Of a stretch of 34,618 nucleotides of DNA, positions 1 to 7,996 are shown piece after piece. Source of the DNA: Candidatus Pelagibacter sp. (GTDB lineage Bacteria; Pseudomonadota; Alphaproteobacteria; Pelagibacterales; Pelagibacteraceae). The translations under genes were made by a program, and so were the position numbers. The notes beneath the pieces are model-generated. The model worked only from the letters and a program-made list of their open reading frames with translations, was not told where the DNA came from and made no database searches. Every line of letters begins with the position of its first letter. Positions within the stretch are counted from its first letter, which is position 1. Location: the NCBI GenBank assembly GCA_002689925.1, contig NZIO01000046.1, positions 1 through 34,618 on the forward strand, given 5' to 3'.

Positions 1-259
1 TTAATTTCTCACCATTTTTTTTTGCATTATTTATTATTTCTATAGATTCTTTATTAGCTTTATTAAATTTATTTTCACTTTCAATAAATAAATTATTAGC
101 TTCCTCTTTTAATTTTTCTGCTTCAGTTATTTCTTTTTTTATTTCATATATTTTTTCATTTAATAGAGTAATAATTTTACTTGGGACTTTTAAATAAACT
201 AAACCTCCAATAAAAATGAAAAATGATACTGAAACCCAAAAAGTTGCATCTATAATCAT
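1..259 (-). CDS. atpF: ATP synthase F0 subunit b (partial, 3' end outside window)
   Basis: Subunit b forms part of the peripheral stalk that holds the F1 head to the membrane sector. The reading frame starts with ATG at 257-259 and stays open for 86 codons to the window edge, so the C-terminal half is missing. The N-terminus (MIIDATFWVSVSFF) is one membrane helix of about residues 5-27. After it comes a long, charged, Lys/Glu/Asn-rich helix typical of b subunits. The start overlaps the stop of the upstream b' gene in an ATGA. It is the last gene visible in the order atpI-B-E-G-F. A taa-like trinucleotide at positions 1-3 of the minus strand is out of frame, so the gene does not end here. Short b-type helices diverge quickly, so the assignment rests partly on gene order. 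Confidence 0.88.
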   Translation of the reverse strand, partial: MIIDATFWVSVSFFIFIGGLVYLKVPSKIITLLNEKIYEIKKEITEAEKLKEEANNLFIESENKFNKANKESIEIINNAKKNGEKL

Positions 260-840
260 AAATATTTTTCTATCTTTCTTTTAGTTACATCCTCAACTAT
301 TGCTGAAACATTGCTAGTATTTACTTCTGTTTTAACAATTTGTTGAACTAAATCTTTGGCTAATTCAACTGATATTTGATTGATACTTGATTTTGCTGAG
401 AGCTTAAACTTTATTATTTGTTCTTCAGTCTCTTTTAAGAGTTTTTCTATATCACTATCTAATTCTTTTTTCTTTTTACTTAGCTGAATATCTAATTTTT
501 GTTTGCTTTCAGATAATATTTTTTTTGCTTTAGTGTTAGAGTCTTCAATCATCTTGTTGTATTCATCTAACTTATTTTTTGCTTTTTCATTTAGTTTTTG
601 TGCCTGGTGCAAATCATTTACAATTTTTTCTTTTCTATTTTCTATTGTAAAAGTAATTTTAGGAAGTAAAAATTTCCAAATTATAATGTACAATAAAGAA
701 AATAAAAAAATTAACCAAAAAATTTGTGAAGCCCAATACTTAGGATCCAGCTGAGGCATTCCTGCCTCAGCGGCAATACATTTATTTGTGATTATTATAA
801 AAAAACAAATTTTTATAAAATATGAGACAAAATAATGCAT
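256..840 (-). CDS. atpG: ATP synthase F0 subunit b'
   Basis: This is the second, divergent b-type stalk subunit found in alphaproteobacteria and phototrophs, where b and b' form a heterodimer. The 194-residue protein has a core beginning at MPQLDPKYW (residue 28), a membrane helix at about 37-60, and a long charged coiled coil to the C-terminus. The MPQLD motif just before the helix is typical of alphaproteobacterial b'. Residues 1-26 form an extra hydrophobic leader ending in an AAEAG sequence, resembling a cleavable signal peptide. If it is not used, translation could begin at Met28 (position 759). The ATG at 838-840 lies 11 bases after atpE, which favours the long form. The stop overlaps atpF in ATGA. 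Confidence 0.9.
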   Translation of the reverse strand: MHYFVSYFIKICFFIIITNKCIAAEAGMPQLDPKYWASQIFWLIFLFSLLYIIIWKFLLPKITFTIENRKEKIVNDLHQAQKLNEKAKNKLDEYNKMIEDSNTKAKKILSESKQKLDIQLSKKKKELDSDIEKLLKETEEQIIKFKLSAKSSINQISVELAKDLVQQIVKTEVNTSNVSAIVEDVTKRKIEKYL

Positions 841-851
841 AAAAAATTATT

Positions 852-1079
852 TTAAAAAGCAAATAATATTATTAAGGCTACTACTAATCCAAATAGTCCA
901 GTTGCTTCAGCAAGTGCAAATCCCAAAAGTAAATTTGGGAATTGTTTTTGGGCTGCTGAAGGATTTCTCATAGCTCCAGACAAATAGTTTCCAAAAATTA
1001 TTCCTATCCCTACTCCAGCACCTGCTAGCGCAATTGCTGCAAGTCCTGCTCCTATCATCTTAGCTGCTTCTAATTCCAT
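852..1079 (-). CDS. atpE: ATP synthase F0 subunit c
   Basis: This is the proteolipid of the rotating c-ring. The 75-residue protein is a two-helix hairpin: a glycine/alanine-rich first helix (about 8-32), a polar loop with RNPSAAQ (38-44), and a second helix carrying the ion-binding Glu58 in LAEATGLFG. Helix 1 lacks the glutamine and helix 2 lacks the Glu-Ser pair typical of sodium-binding rings, so a proton ring is expected. The start is fixed by a strong Shine-Dalgarno sequence, rare in this window. It lies between atpB and atpG in the same operon. Confidence 0.97.
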   Translation of the reverse strand: MELEAAKMIGAGLAAIALAGAGVGIGIIFGNYLSGAMRNPSAAQKQFPNLLLGFALAEATGLFGLVVALIILFAF

Positions 1080-1090
1080 TTTTCCTCCTT
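1080..1090 (-). promoter_or_regulatory. Strong ribosome binding site of atpE
   Basis: Read on the minus strand, AAGGAGG occupies 1090-1084, followed by four A residues and the atpE ATG at 1079. It is a full anti-16S match. Most other genes in this window show no such site or rely on overlap with the previous gene. Strong initiation fits the roughly ten-fold excess of c over other F0 subunits. Confidence 0.8.
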
Positions 1091-1095
1091 TTAGT

Positions 1096-1830
1096 TTAAT
1101 GGTGTAAATTTAATGCATCATTTAAATATATGCACGTTAATATTGCAAAAACATATGCTTGAAGAAACGCTACAAGTATTTCAAGCCCTGTTAATGCAAC
1201 TGAAAAGCTGAGTGGCAGCCATCCACCAACTATTCCTAAACTTATAACAAATCCCCCAAATACTTTAAGCATAGTGTGTCCAGCCATCATATTTGCGAAC
1301 AATCTTACCGACAAACTTACCGGTCTACTTAAATAAGAGATTACTTCAATAACTACTATTAGTGGCAACAACAAAGCTGGTACCCCTTTTGGAACAAATA
1401 AGTTTAAATATTTTATACCGTGTTGCATAAAACCAATTATGGTTACTCCTATAAAAATAATTCCCGCTAATACAAATGTTACAATTATGTGACTAGTTAC
1501 TGTAAAAGAATACGGTAGCATACCTAACATATTGCAAAATAATACAAACATAAACAAACTAAAGATGAATGGAAAAAAAGGCTTTGCTTTACTACCAGCT
1601 GTATCACTTATCATTTTTGATACAAAATTATAACTTAACTCAACAAGTAATTGTAATTTAGTTGGAACTAAAGATTTTTTACTACTTCCTAAAAATAAAA
1701 ATAGCAAAATAGCTGAAAAACTTAAAAACATAAATAGGCTCGCGTTTGTAAAAGATAAATCTACATTACCAAGTTTTATCTCTGGTCCTATTTTGTAGAC
1801 TTGAAATTGGTGCATTGGATTTGAAGCCAT
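1096..1830 (-). CDS. atpB: ATP synthase F0 subunit a
   Basis: Subunit a provides the two half-channels for protons and the stator arginine facing the c-ring. The 244-residue protein has several hydrophobic helices. The essential arginine is Arg176 in SLSVRLFANMMAGH, the family hallmark, and the last helices carry the usual LEILVAFLQAYVFAILTCIYL pattern, ending in NDALNLHH. Length is normal for alphaproteobacteria. It follows atpI by 5 bases and precedes atpE by 16 bases. Confidence 0.97.
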   Translation of the reverse strand: MASNPMHQFQVYKIGPEIKLGNVDLSFTNASLFMFLSFSAILLFLFLGSSKKSLVPTKLQLLVELSYNFVSKMISDTAGSKAKPFFPFIFSLFMFVLFCNMLGMLPYSFTVTSHIIVTFVLAGIIFIGVTIIGFMQHGIKYLNLFVPKGVPALLLPLIVVIEVISYLSRPVSLSVRLFANMMAGHTMLKVFGGFVISLGIVGGWLPLSFSVALTGLEILVAFLQAYVFAILTCIYLNDALNLHH

Positions 1831-1835
1831 ATGAT

Positions 1836-2141
1836 CTACTTCTTTCCTTTGAGGTCGTTATTTTTTTGCATTTTCTTAGCTGTTTTTATTACGTTCAGTA
1901 TTCCAGTTACAATTCCAATAAAAAAAAATATTAATATAAACCAAGGTTTAGTATTTAGCCAGTTATCTAAAAAATAACCTATAACACAAGATACTAAAAC
2001 CGCAGCAACTAACTCTGAACTTACCTTTAAAGCATTTCCCATAGAAGAGCTATTAGAATTAATTTCTTTGATGTTTTTATCATTTGCTATTTTTTTGGCT
2101 CGCTTTATACGAGTAGAGATTTGCTCTGATTTTCTTGTCAT
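1836..2141 (-). CDS. atpI: ATP synthase protein I
   Basis: AtpI is a small membrane protein at the head of F0 operons, thought to help c-ring assembly or magnesium supply. This 101-residue protein has a charged N-terminus, two predicted membrane helices (about 43-61 and 67-87) joined by a short loop with DNWLNTKPW, and a lysine-rich tail. That matches the AtpI/AtpZ-like family of alphaproteobacteria. It starts 13 bases after the smc stop, leaving little room for a separate promoter. Identification relies on topology and position. Confidence 0.85.
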   Translation of the reverse strand: MTRKSEQISTRIKRAKKIANDKNIKEINSNSSSMGNALKVSSELVAAVLVSCVIGYFLDNWLNTKPWFILIFFFIGIVTGILNVIKTAKKMQKNNDLKGKK

Positions 2142-2154
2142 TTTTAATATACTT

Positions 2155-4731
2155 CTAAGCTACTAGCTCTTCTGCTTTCTGTAAGTCTACCGCGACAAGT
2201 TGACTAACTCCTCTGTCTGGCATTGTGACACCATATAACCGATCCATTTTTGACATTGTTAATGAGTGGTGAGTTATTATAACAAATTTGGTTTGTGTAA
2301 TTTTTGTTAAATCATTTAATAATGAACAAAATCTTGTTACGTTTGCATCATCTAAGGGAGCATCAACTTCATCCAATATACAAATAGGTGATGGACTTGT
2401 TAAAAATACTGCAAAAATTAGTGAGAGAGCAGTTAAAGCTTGCTCACCACCAGATAAAAGGGTGATAGATTGTAATCTTTTTCCAGGAGGACTTACAAGC
2501 ATCTCAAGCCCGGCTTCTAAAGGATCTTCTGAATCTATTAATTCAAGCTTGGCACTTCCTCCATTAAATAGTTTTGTATAAACTTGATTAAATTTTACGT
2601 TTACTATTTCAAAAGCTTCTAAAAGTCTTTCCCTTCCTTTTTGATTTAATTCATTAATGCTTGTTCTAAGTTTTAGGATTGCGTCTACTAAATCTTTCCT
2701 ATCCTTTTCCATCTTGTTAATATTTTCTTTAAACTTTTCAGTTTCTACATCTGCTCTTAAATTTACTGAACCCAAAGATTCTCTTATTCTCTTTTTTTTA
2801 TCTAGCTTTTCTTCTTGTTGAAGAGCGTCAGGAAGTACTTCAACTTCGTGTAGATCTGAAAATTTTAAAAGATCATTTTCATTTAATCCTATTGCTTCGT
2901 TTGCTCTTTCTAATAAATCTTTTTTTCTATTTTTAAGCCCTTCGGCCGTTGCTTCAAACCTGGCTCTTTTTTCTCTTGCTAAAGACATATTTTCTTGAAC
3001 TAATTTTAAACTATTATTAATTTCATTGAATTTATGTTCTGCTTTTTCAAGCTCGTCTGAAAGATCTTTTTTTTCAACTTCTGTAGTAGAGCTTTTTTGC
3101 ATTGATTGTCCTTTTTTTATGGCAATGCTTTCTGGTAGTAAATCTAATTTTAAAAGATCTTTTTTAATATTGTTTATCCTATCAGTCAGTTCTTTTTCCA
3201 TTTTATCTGAGTTTAATTTTAAATTCTTCCAATTGTCTATTTCAATATCAATTCCTTTAATTCTTTCTTTTCTTTTTGCGGAGTCATTTTTGACTGACTC
3301 ATTTTTACTTAATGTTATTGCATAATTTTCTTGAAAGTTTTTAATATTTGTTGTCAATTCTGTAATATTTTTAGAAAGATTTTTGTCAGATTTTTCTCCG
3401 ATATTTTTTATTTTTGATTCAATAGATTTTATAATGTTATCTATTTCATTTAGACCTTTTTCTTGGTCTTTGTTAATAAAAAATTGTTTTGAATTAATAA
3501 TTTGTTCAAGAGTTAAATTAAGAAAATTTATATTATCTTTATTATTATCACTACTAATAATACTTTCTGTATAATTTTTTAACTTTTCTTGACCTTCATT
3601 AAGATCTTGTGTTGCTTTTTTTAAATCTTGCTCAGTTTGCTTTTCTAGCTCATAATACTTTTTTTCTTTATCTATCAAATTATTTTGTTCTTCATCTAAT
3701 CTTTTTACATTAGATGAAGCATTAATAATCATATTCTTTTCTCTCTCTAAATCTGTTTCTATAGTAGAAATAGACAAAAGCAGTTTTTCTTTTTCATTTT
3801 TATTTCTTACTTCCTCTTCTTCTAAATTTTTTAATTCTAAATTTAATCTTTGTAGTTTAGATAAAATTTCAATATTTTTATCTCTTAAAGGTTTTAATTT
3901 TGAATTTTCTTCTTCCAATAAATCATCTTTATGATTTAAATCTATTTTTAAACCACTTATTTCATTATCAGCTTCATCAATACTTTCTGAAGTTATTTTA
4001 AATTCTGATTCTAGTTCTTTTAACTTTAGGTAATAAAGCCCAGCTTCTATCTTTTTTATTTCATCAGAAATTAATTTATATTTAGATGCTTCTTCTGCTT
4101 GTTTTTTTAAATTTTCTAATTGTTTTTCTTGCTGTTTTTTTAATTCATCAGCTCTTTTTAAATTGTTTTCTGCAGAACTAAGCCTCAATTCTGATTCATG
4201 TCTACGAGCGTGTATTCCAGAAATTCCAGCAGCTTCTTCCAAAATTATTCTTCTATCAGTTGGCTTAGCAGTAACTAGAGCACCGATTCTTCCTTGACTT
4301 ATTATTGAAGGAGAGTGTGCACCAGTAGACAGGTCAGCAAAAAATGTTTGGGCATCTCTTGCTCTAACTTCTTTTTCATTAATATGATACTTTGATCCTT
4401 TGTCTTTTTGTATTTTTCTTCTTATATTAATTTCTTCAGAATCTTTATATTGAAGTGGGCTATCTTTTTCAGAATTATCTATAGTTATCGTAACTTCAGC
4501 AATATTTTTTGAAGGTTTATTAGCTGTCCCTGAAAAAATTACATCTTCCATACCAGAGCCCCTCATGCTTTTTGCAGAAGTTTCACCCATGCACCAACGC
4601 AAACTTTCAACTATGTTAGATTTTCCACATCCGTTTGGACCAACTATTCCTGTAAGGCCTTTTTGAATTAAAAAAGTAGTTTTTTCTGCAAAAGACTTAA
4701 ATCCAATAAGTTCTAATTTTTTAAATTGCAT
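2155..4731 (-). CDS. smc: SMC chromosome segregation ATPase, short form without recognisable hinge
   Basis: SMC dimers compact and align the chromosome, normally with ScpA and ScpB. Both halves of the ATPase head are intact: Walker A GPNGCGKSN at 31-39, the ABC signature LSGGEQALTAL at 759-769, and Walker B ILDEVDAPLDD at 785-795. The protein is only 858 residues, whereas bacterial SMCs are usually about 1150-1200. Residues 170-390 and 430-690 are Lys/Glu-rich coiled coil. Where the globular hinge of about 150 residues should sit, there is only a short Asn/Ser-rich link (about 392-428, including SSDNNKDNINF). No CxxC zinc hook is seen either, so it is not Rad50-like. The C-terminal arm keeps motifs typical of alphaproteobacterial SMC, such as SLGSVNLRAD at 652-661. 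It lies in the dciA-dsbA-smc order. Confidence 0.93.
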   Translation of the reverse strand: MQFKKLELIGFKSFAEKTTFLIQKGLTGIVGPNGCGKSNIVESLRWCMGETSAKSMRGSGMEDVIFSGTANKPSKNIAEVTITIDNSEKDSPLQYKDSEEINIRRKIQKDKGSKYHINEKEVRARDAQTFFADLSTGAHSPSIISQGRIGALVTAKPTDRRIILEEAAGISGIHARRHESELRLSSAENNLKRADELKKQQEKQLENLKKQAEEASKYKLISDEIKKIEAGLYYLKLKELESEFKITSESIDEADNEISGLKIDLNHKDDLLEEENSKLKPLRDKNIEILSKLQRLNLELKNLEEEEVRNKNEKEKLLLSISTIETDLEREKNMIINASSNVKRLDEEQNNLIDKEKKYYELEKQTEQDLKKATQDLNEGQEKLKNYTESIISSDNNKDNINFLNLTLEQIINSKQFFINKDQEKGLNEIDNIIKSIESKIKNIGEKSDKNLSKNITELTTNIKNFQENYAITLSKNESVKNDSAKRKERIKGIDIEIDNWKNLKLNSDKMEKELTDRINNIKKDLLKLDLLPESIAIKKGQSMQKSSTTEVEKKDLSDELEKAEHKFNEINNSLKLVQENMSLAREKRARFEATAEGLKNRKKDLLERANEAIGLNENDLLKFSDLHEVEVLPDALQQEEKLDKKKRIRESLGSVNLRADVETEKFKENINKMEKDRKDLVDAILKLRTSINELNQKGRERLLEAFEIVNVKFNQVYTKLFNGGSAKLELIDSEDPLEAGLEMLVSPPGKRLQSITLLSGGEQALTALSLIFAVFLTSPSPICILDEVDAPLDDANVTRFCSLLNDLTKITQTKFVIITHHSLTMSKMDRLYGVTMPDRGVSQLVAVDLQKAEELVA

Positions 4732-4743
4732 TACTCACTTTTT

Positions 4744-5355
4744 TTATATTTCTTTATTTATTTGTTTTTCAATATTTTTGAAGTTTGGTGCATCTTCTAG
4801 TTTCTTACCATTGATTATTATACTGGGAGTCGAGTTTATCTCATAATTTTTTTGAGCATCAATTCGACTATTTAAAACTGAATTCTCTACGTCTTCGTTC
4901 AACAAACATTTGCCTCCATCTATTTCATCTATACCGTGATTACTAGATATTTTAAATAAATTTTGATTTATTTCTTCTATAGTTGTACCACTGCCCCAAA
5001 CTGATTGTTTTAAAAACACCTCATCTAGAAATTTTTTTTTATCATTTTTTTTTACACATTTTAATAATTTAGAGGCATTTAAAGCAGCTAAATCTAAAGG
5101 AAAATCTTTAAAAGTTATGTTTGCTATATTTGTATTTACATACTTTTCTTGAATCTTTGGCAGCTCTTTTAAATGAAAACTTGCACAGTGTGGACAAGTA
5201 AGGGAGGCATATATTATAATTTTAATTGGAGCATCGTCTCTACCAATATGAATGTCATTTAAATCTAATTTTTCTACAGCAAATGTTTTTACATAAATAG
5301 ACAAAAATAAAAATATAATTGTTATAAACCAAAATTTTTTTTTAAAATTTATCAT
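4744..5355 (-). CDS. DsbA-family periplasmic thiol oxidoreductase
   Basis: This is a secreted thioredoxin-fold protein of the DsbA/BdbD type that probably forms or rearranges disulfide bonds in periplasmic proteins. Residues 1-26 are a signal peptide (KKKFWFITIIFLFLSIYV core, then FAVEK). The active site CPHC lies at residues 54-57 in ASLTCPHCASFH. The cis-proline region STPSIIING near residue 177 matches the family. Length (203) is normal. The start ATG overlaps the dciA stop in ATGA, and smc begins 12 bases downstream. A DsbA-like gene between dciA and smc is common in alphaproteobacteria, as I recall. The substrate is unknown. Confidence 0.88.
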   Translation of the reverse strand: MINFKKKFWFITIIFLFLSIYVKTFAVEKLDLNDIHIGRDDAPIKIIIYASLTCPHCASFHLKELPKIQEKYVNTNIANITFKDFPLDLAALNASKLLKCVKKNDKKKFLDEVFLKQSVWGSGTTIEEINQNLFKISSNHGIDEIDGGKCLLNEDVENSVLNSRIDAQKNYEINSTPSIIINGKKLEDAPNFKNIEKQINKEI

Positions 5356-5849
5356 TTTTTTATTTCATTAATTAAATTATGTAAAGATTTCCTAACTTCA
5401 ATATTATTAATTTTTTTAATATCGTTATTAAGCTTTTCAGCTTTATTTCTAGAAATTAAATTATTTCGTTTATTTAATTTTTTATCATCTACATGAGAAG
5501 TTTCTACTTTGATTTTTTCAATAAAATTATAGCCAAACTGGCTATTAATTTTATTAATTATATTTTGTTTTGAATATTCAATTTGAACTTCGCTTCCTCT
5601 CTTTATGGCAATAACCAATGTACCATTTTCATTATTTTTACTTAGCTTAATTTTCTTTGGTACAGAAACACTGGATATTTCGTTACCAACAATTTTTTCC
5701 CATTTAGTTACTATTTCTGAGAAAGCATAACCCTTTTTTTTAAACACTTTTTTTATACCACTAGGCATTGTGTCTACGAACCGTCTTAAACCTTGAAGAT
5801 ATGATTTGGTTTCTTTATTGTTTGTTTTGGAATGCATAAATTTACTCAT
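5352..5849 (-). CDS. dciA: DciA/DUF721 family protein, putative replicative helicase loader
   Basis: DUF721 proteins (DciA) load the replicative helicase DnaB in bacteria lacking DnaC. This 165-residue protein has the DUF721 core at about 25-115: GLRRFVDTMP, then KWEKIVGNEIS with the conserved tryptophan, then a beta-rich part ending ...NSQFGYNFIEKIKV. The rest is a lysine-rich tail. The first ATG is at 5847-5849. A second in-frame ATG at 5835-5837 (residue 5) would shorten overlap with the divergent mutY gene from 18 to 6 bases. Neither start has a clear Shine-Dalgarno site. Gene order with dsbA and smc supports the assignment; the helicase-loading role is from family knowledge. Confidence 0.82.
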   Translation of the reverse strand: MSKFMHSKTNNKETKSYLQGLRRFVDTMPSGIKKVFKKKGYAFSEIVTKWEKIVGNEISSVSVPKKIKLSKNNENGTLVIAIKRGSEVQIEYSKQNIINKINSQFGYNFIEKIKVETSHVDDKKLNKRNNLISRNKAEKLNNDIKKINNIEVRKSLHNLINEIKK

Positions 5850-6842
5850 ATTTTACCAAAAAAAATTTTATATTGGTATGATAATAATAAAAGATTATTG
5901 CCATGGCGAGTAAGCATATATTCAAAAAATGTACAATATTATAGAATATTAAGTGAATTTATGCTTCAACAAACACAAGTAAAAACAGTAATTCCTTATT
6001 TTAAAAATTTTATTAAAGAAATTCCATCTTTGAAAATTTTATCACAAACTAATGAAAATAAAATACTAAAACTTTGGGAAGGGCTTGGTTATTATAGAAG
6101 AGCAAGGCACTTGCATTTGACATCAAAAATGCTAATTAAAAATTATAATGGTGTTTTACCAAAAGATTACAATTTAATAATGAAATTTCCAGGTATAGGA
6201 AACTATACAGCTAATGCATTATTGGCATTAGTTTATAATAAACCTACTATAGCACTAGATGTAAATGTAAAAAGAGTATTTTCTAGAATATTAAACAAAG
6301 ATGAAAAAAAAATAAATTTTGATGAATTAATTAATAATAATAAAAAAAAACTTTTTAAATCAAAAAATAGAAACAAAGATTTTGCTGAAGCATTGATAGA
6401 ATTTGGTGCATTGGTCTGTCGGCCAAAAGAACCACGTTGTGTTAATTGTAATATTAAAAAGAATTGTAAATATTTTAAATCAAAAAATAAGTTTAAAAAA
6501 AAATTAAATTTAAAAACAATCGAAAAAAGCTATGATATTTTTTGCTATTTAAATCAAAAAAATAAAAAAATAGCTTTAACAAAAACTAACAATTTAGGAT
6601 TTTTAAATAAATCAAACTTACCAATGATAAAAGCACAATCCAAAAAAGCCAACAATAAAAACTGGAATTTTCTATGTAATTATAAAAGCTTTATATCTAA
6701 TAAAAAATTAAATATAAATTTGTATTATAAATTTTCAAATAAGTTACCCCTTCAATTTAATTGGTATAAGTTTGAAAAAAATAATGAGTTTATCCCTACT
6801 TTTACAAAAAATATATTTAAAAGATTATCAAAATTATTTTAA
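5832..6842 (+). CDS. mutY: A/G-specific adenine DNA glycosylase
   Basis: MutY removes adenine mispaired with 8-oxoguanine. Of 336 residues, about 1-220 form the catalytic domain. It has catalytic Glu42 in SEFMLQQTQV, a helix-hairpin-helix FPGIGNYTANAL at 119-130, catalytic Asp143 in ALDVNVKRV, and 4Fe-4S ligands C196-x6-C203-x2-C206-x5-C212. The C-terminal part (about 225-336) sits where the NUDIX-like 8-oxoG-reading domain should be but is strongly divergent, and the usual F-S/T-H loop reads FISNKKL. No other upstream start is usable, because the family's LPWR motif begins at residue 23. The gene starts inside the 5' end of divergent dciA and ends in TAATG overlapping the next gene. Confidence 0.95.
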   Translation: MHKFTHILPKKILYWYDNNKRLLPWRVSIYSKNVQYYRILSEFMLQQTQVKTVIPYFKNFIKEIPSLKILSQTNENKILKLWEGLGYYRRARHLHLTSKMLIKNYNGVLPKDYNLIMKFPGIGNYTANALLALVYNKPTIALDVNVKRVFSRILNKDEKKINFDELINNNKKKLFKSKNRNKDFAEALIEFGALVCRPKEPRCVNCNIKKNCKYFKSKNKFKKKLNLKTIEKSYDIFCYLNQKNKKIALTKTNNLGFLNKSNLPMIKAQSKKANNKNWNFLCNYKSFISNKKLNINLYYKFSNKLPLQFNWYKFEKNNEFIPTFTKNIFKRLSKLF

Positions 6843-7996
6843 TGAAAAAAAAAATTGCAATTATTGGATCTGGTGTAGCAGGTTTGGTTTTAGGAAATCT
6901 TTTTAAAAAAAATTCTGAATTTGAGTGTGTTATCTATGAAAAAGACACTAAATTAAATTTAGAAGAAGGTTTTGGAATTCAATTAGGAGTAAATAGTGTT
7001 AATATCTTAAATAAAATAGGATTTGCTCAAATAAAAAAAAATGAAAAATTTTTTCCTTCTAAATTAAACTTTTGTTTGATGAATGATGATAAAATTTGTG
7101 ATTTAAACATATCTCAATTTAATACTAATACGAGCAAATATACTACTCTTAAAAGATCAACTTTAATTAAGTTTTTAAAAGAACAATTACTCTCAGATTC
7201 TATTATTTTTAATAAAAAAATTAACAATATTAAAAAATTTGATCACAAAATAAATATTAGTTTTGATGATGGGTCAAAAGATGACTTTGATTATTTAATA
7301 GTATCAGATGGAATTTTTTCTCATACAAAATCAATTGTAGAAAAAGATAATTATAAAGCTAATTTTAATAATTCTGTAGCTATAAGAGCTTTTATAAAAG
7401 ATAAAAATATGGGCAAAATTGATAGAGATAATATTTCTATATTGATGGGTTCAAATGCACATATTGTTTTTTACCCTATAAATGAGCAAAAACACTTTAA
7501 TTTAGTATGTATAATTAGACAAAAATTAAATCTAAATAGTTTTAATAGATTAAAAGATTTAGATTTTATTAAATTAATTCTAAAAAATACAATTTTAAAA
7601 GAAAATAACAATTTACTTTATTTACTTGAAGAAGATTTAAAGTGTTGGCCAATTTATAACTCTAGAAAAATAGTTAAACCAGCTTACAATAATATTTTTT
7701 ATGTTGGTGATGCATTATATGCTTTTCTTCCTACAATGGCACAAGGAGCAGCACAATCAATTGAAGCAGCAAATGAATTATTTGAATTAATAATTAATGA
7801 TAAAAAAGATATACAAAATGAATATTTGAAAAATAGAATAATACGTACAAATTTAGTCAACCAAAGATCAAAACTAAATTATTTTATATTTCACCTTTCA
7901 AATCCATTTTTAAAAATTTTAAGAAATAAAATTTTAAAACTTTTTGTTAAAAACAAGATATTTATAAATAATTATTTAGGAAAAATTTATAAATAG
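6842..7996 (+). CDS. FAD-dependent monooxygenase of the UbiH/salicylate hydroxylase family
   Basis: This is a class A flavoprotein hydroxylase. The 384-residue protein shows the three FAD and NAD(P)H motifs of the family: GSGVAG (9-14) with the dinucleotide acid in VIYEKD, the DG motif VSDGIFS (155-160), and the GD motif YVGDALYAFLPTMAQGAAQS (287-306). The GIQLGVNSVNILNKIGF stretch (45-61) resembles both ubiquinone hydroxylases and salicylate-hydroxylase-like enzymes. The substrate cannot be settled from sequence. A role in ubiquinone ring hydroxylation is possible, since the organism runs a bc1 chain, but a role in aromatic breakdown is not excluded. The start overlaps the mutY stop (TAATG), so the two are likely co-translated. 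The 3' end overlaps ccrM by 10 bases. Confidence 0.85.
   Translation: MKKKIAIIGSGVAGLVLGNLFKKNSEFECVIYEKDTKLNLEEGFGIQLGVNSVNILNKIGFAQIKKNEKFFPSKLNFCLMNDDKICDLNISQFNTNTSKYTTLKRSTLIKFLKEQLLSDSIIFNKKINNIKKFDHKINISFDDGSKDDFDYLIVSDGIFSHTKSIVEKDNYKANFNNSVAIRAFIKDKNMGKIDRDNISILMGSNAHIVFYPINEQKHFNLVCIIRQKLNLNSFNRLKDLDFIKLILKNTILKENNNLLYLLEEDLKCWPIYNSRKIVKPAYNNIFYVGDALYAFLPTMAQGAAQSIEAANELFELIINDKKDIQNEYLKNRIIRTNLVNQRSKLNYFIFHLSNPFLKILRNKILKLFVKNKIFINNYLGKIYK

Noticed and set aside
852-1079. Sodium-type c-ring
   Set aside because: Helix 1 lacks the glutamine and helix 2 lacks the Glu-Ser pair of sodium-binding rings.
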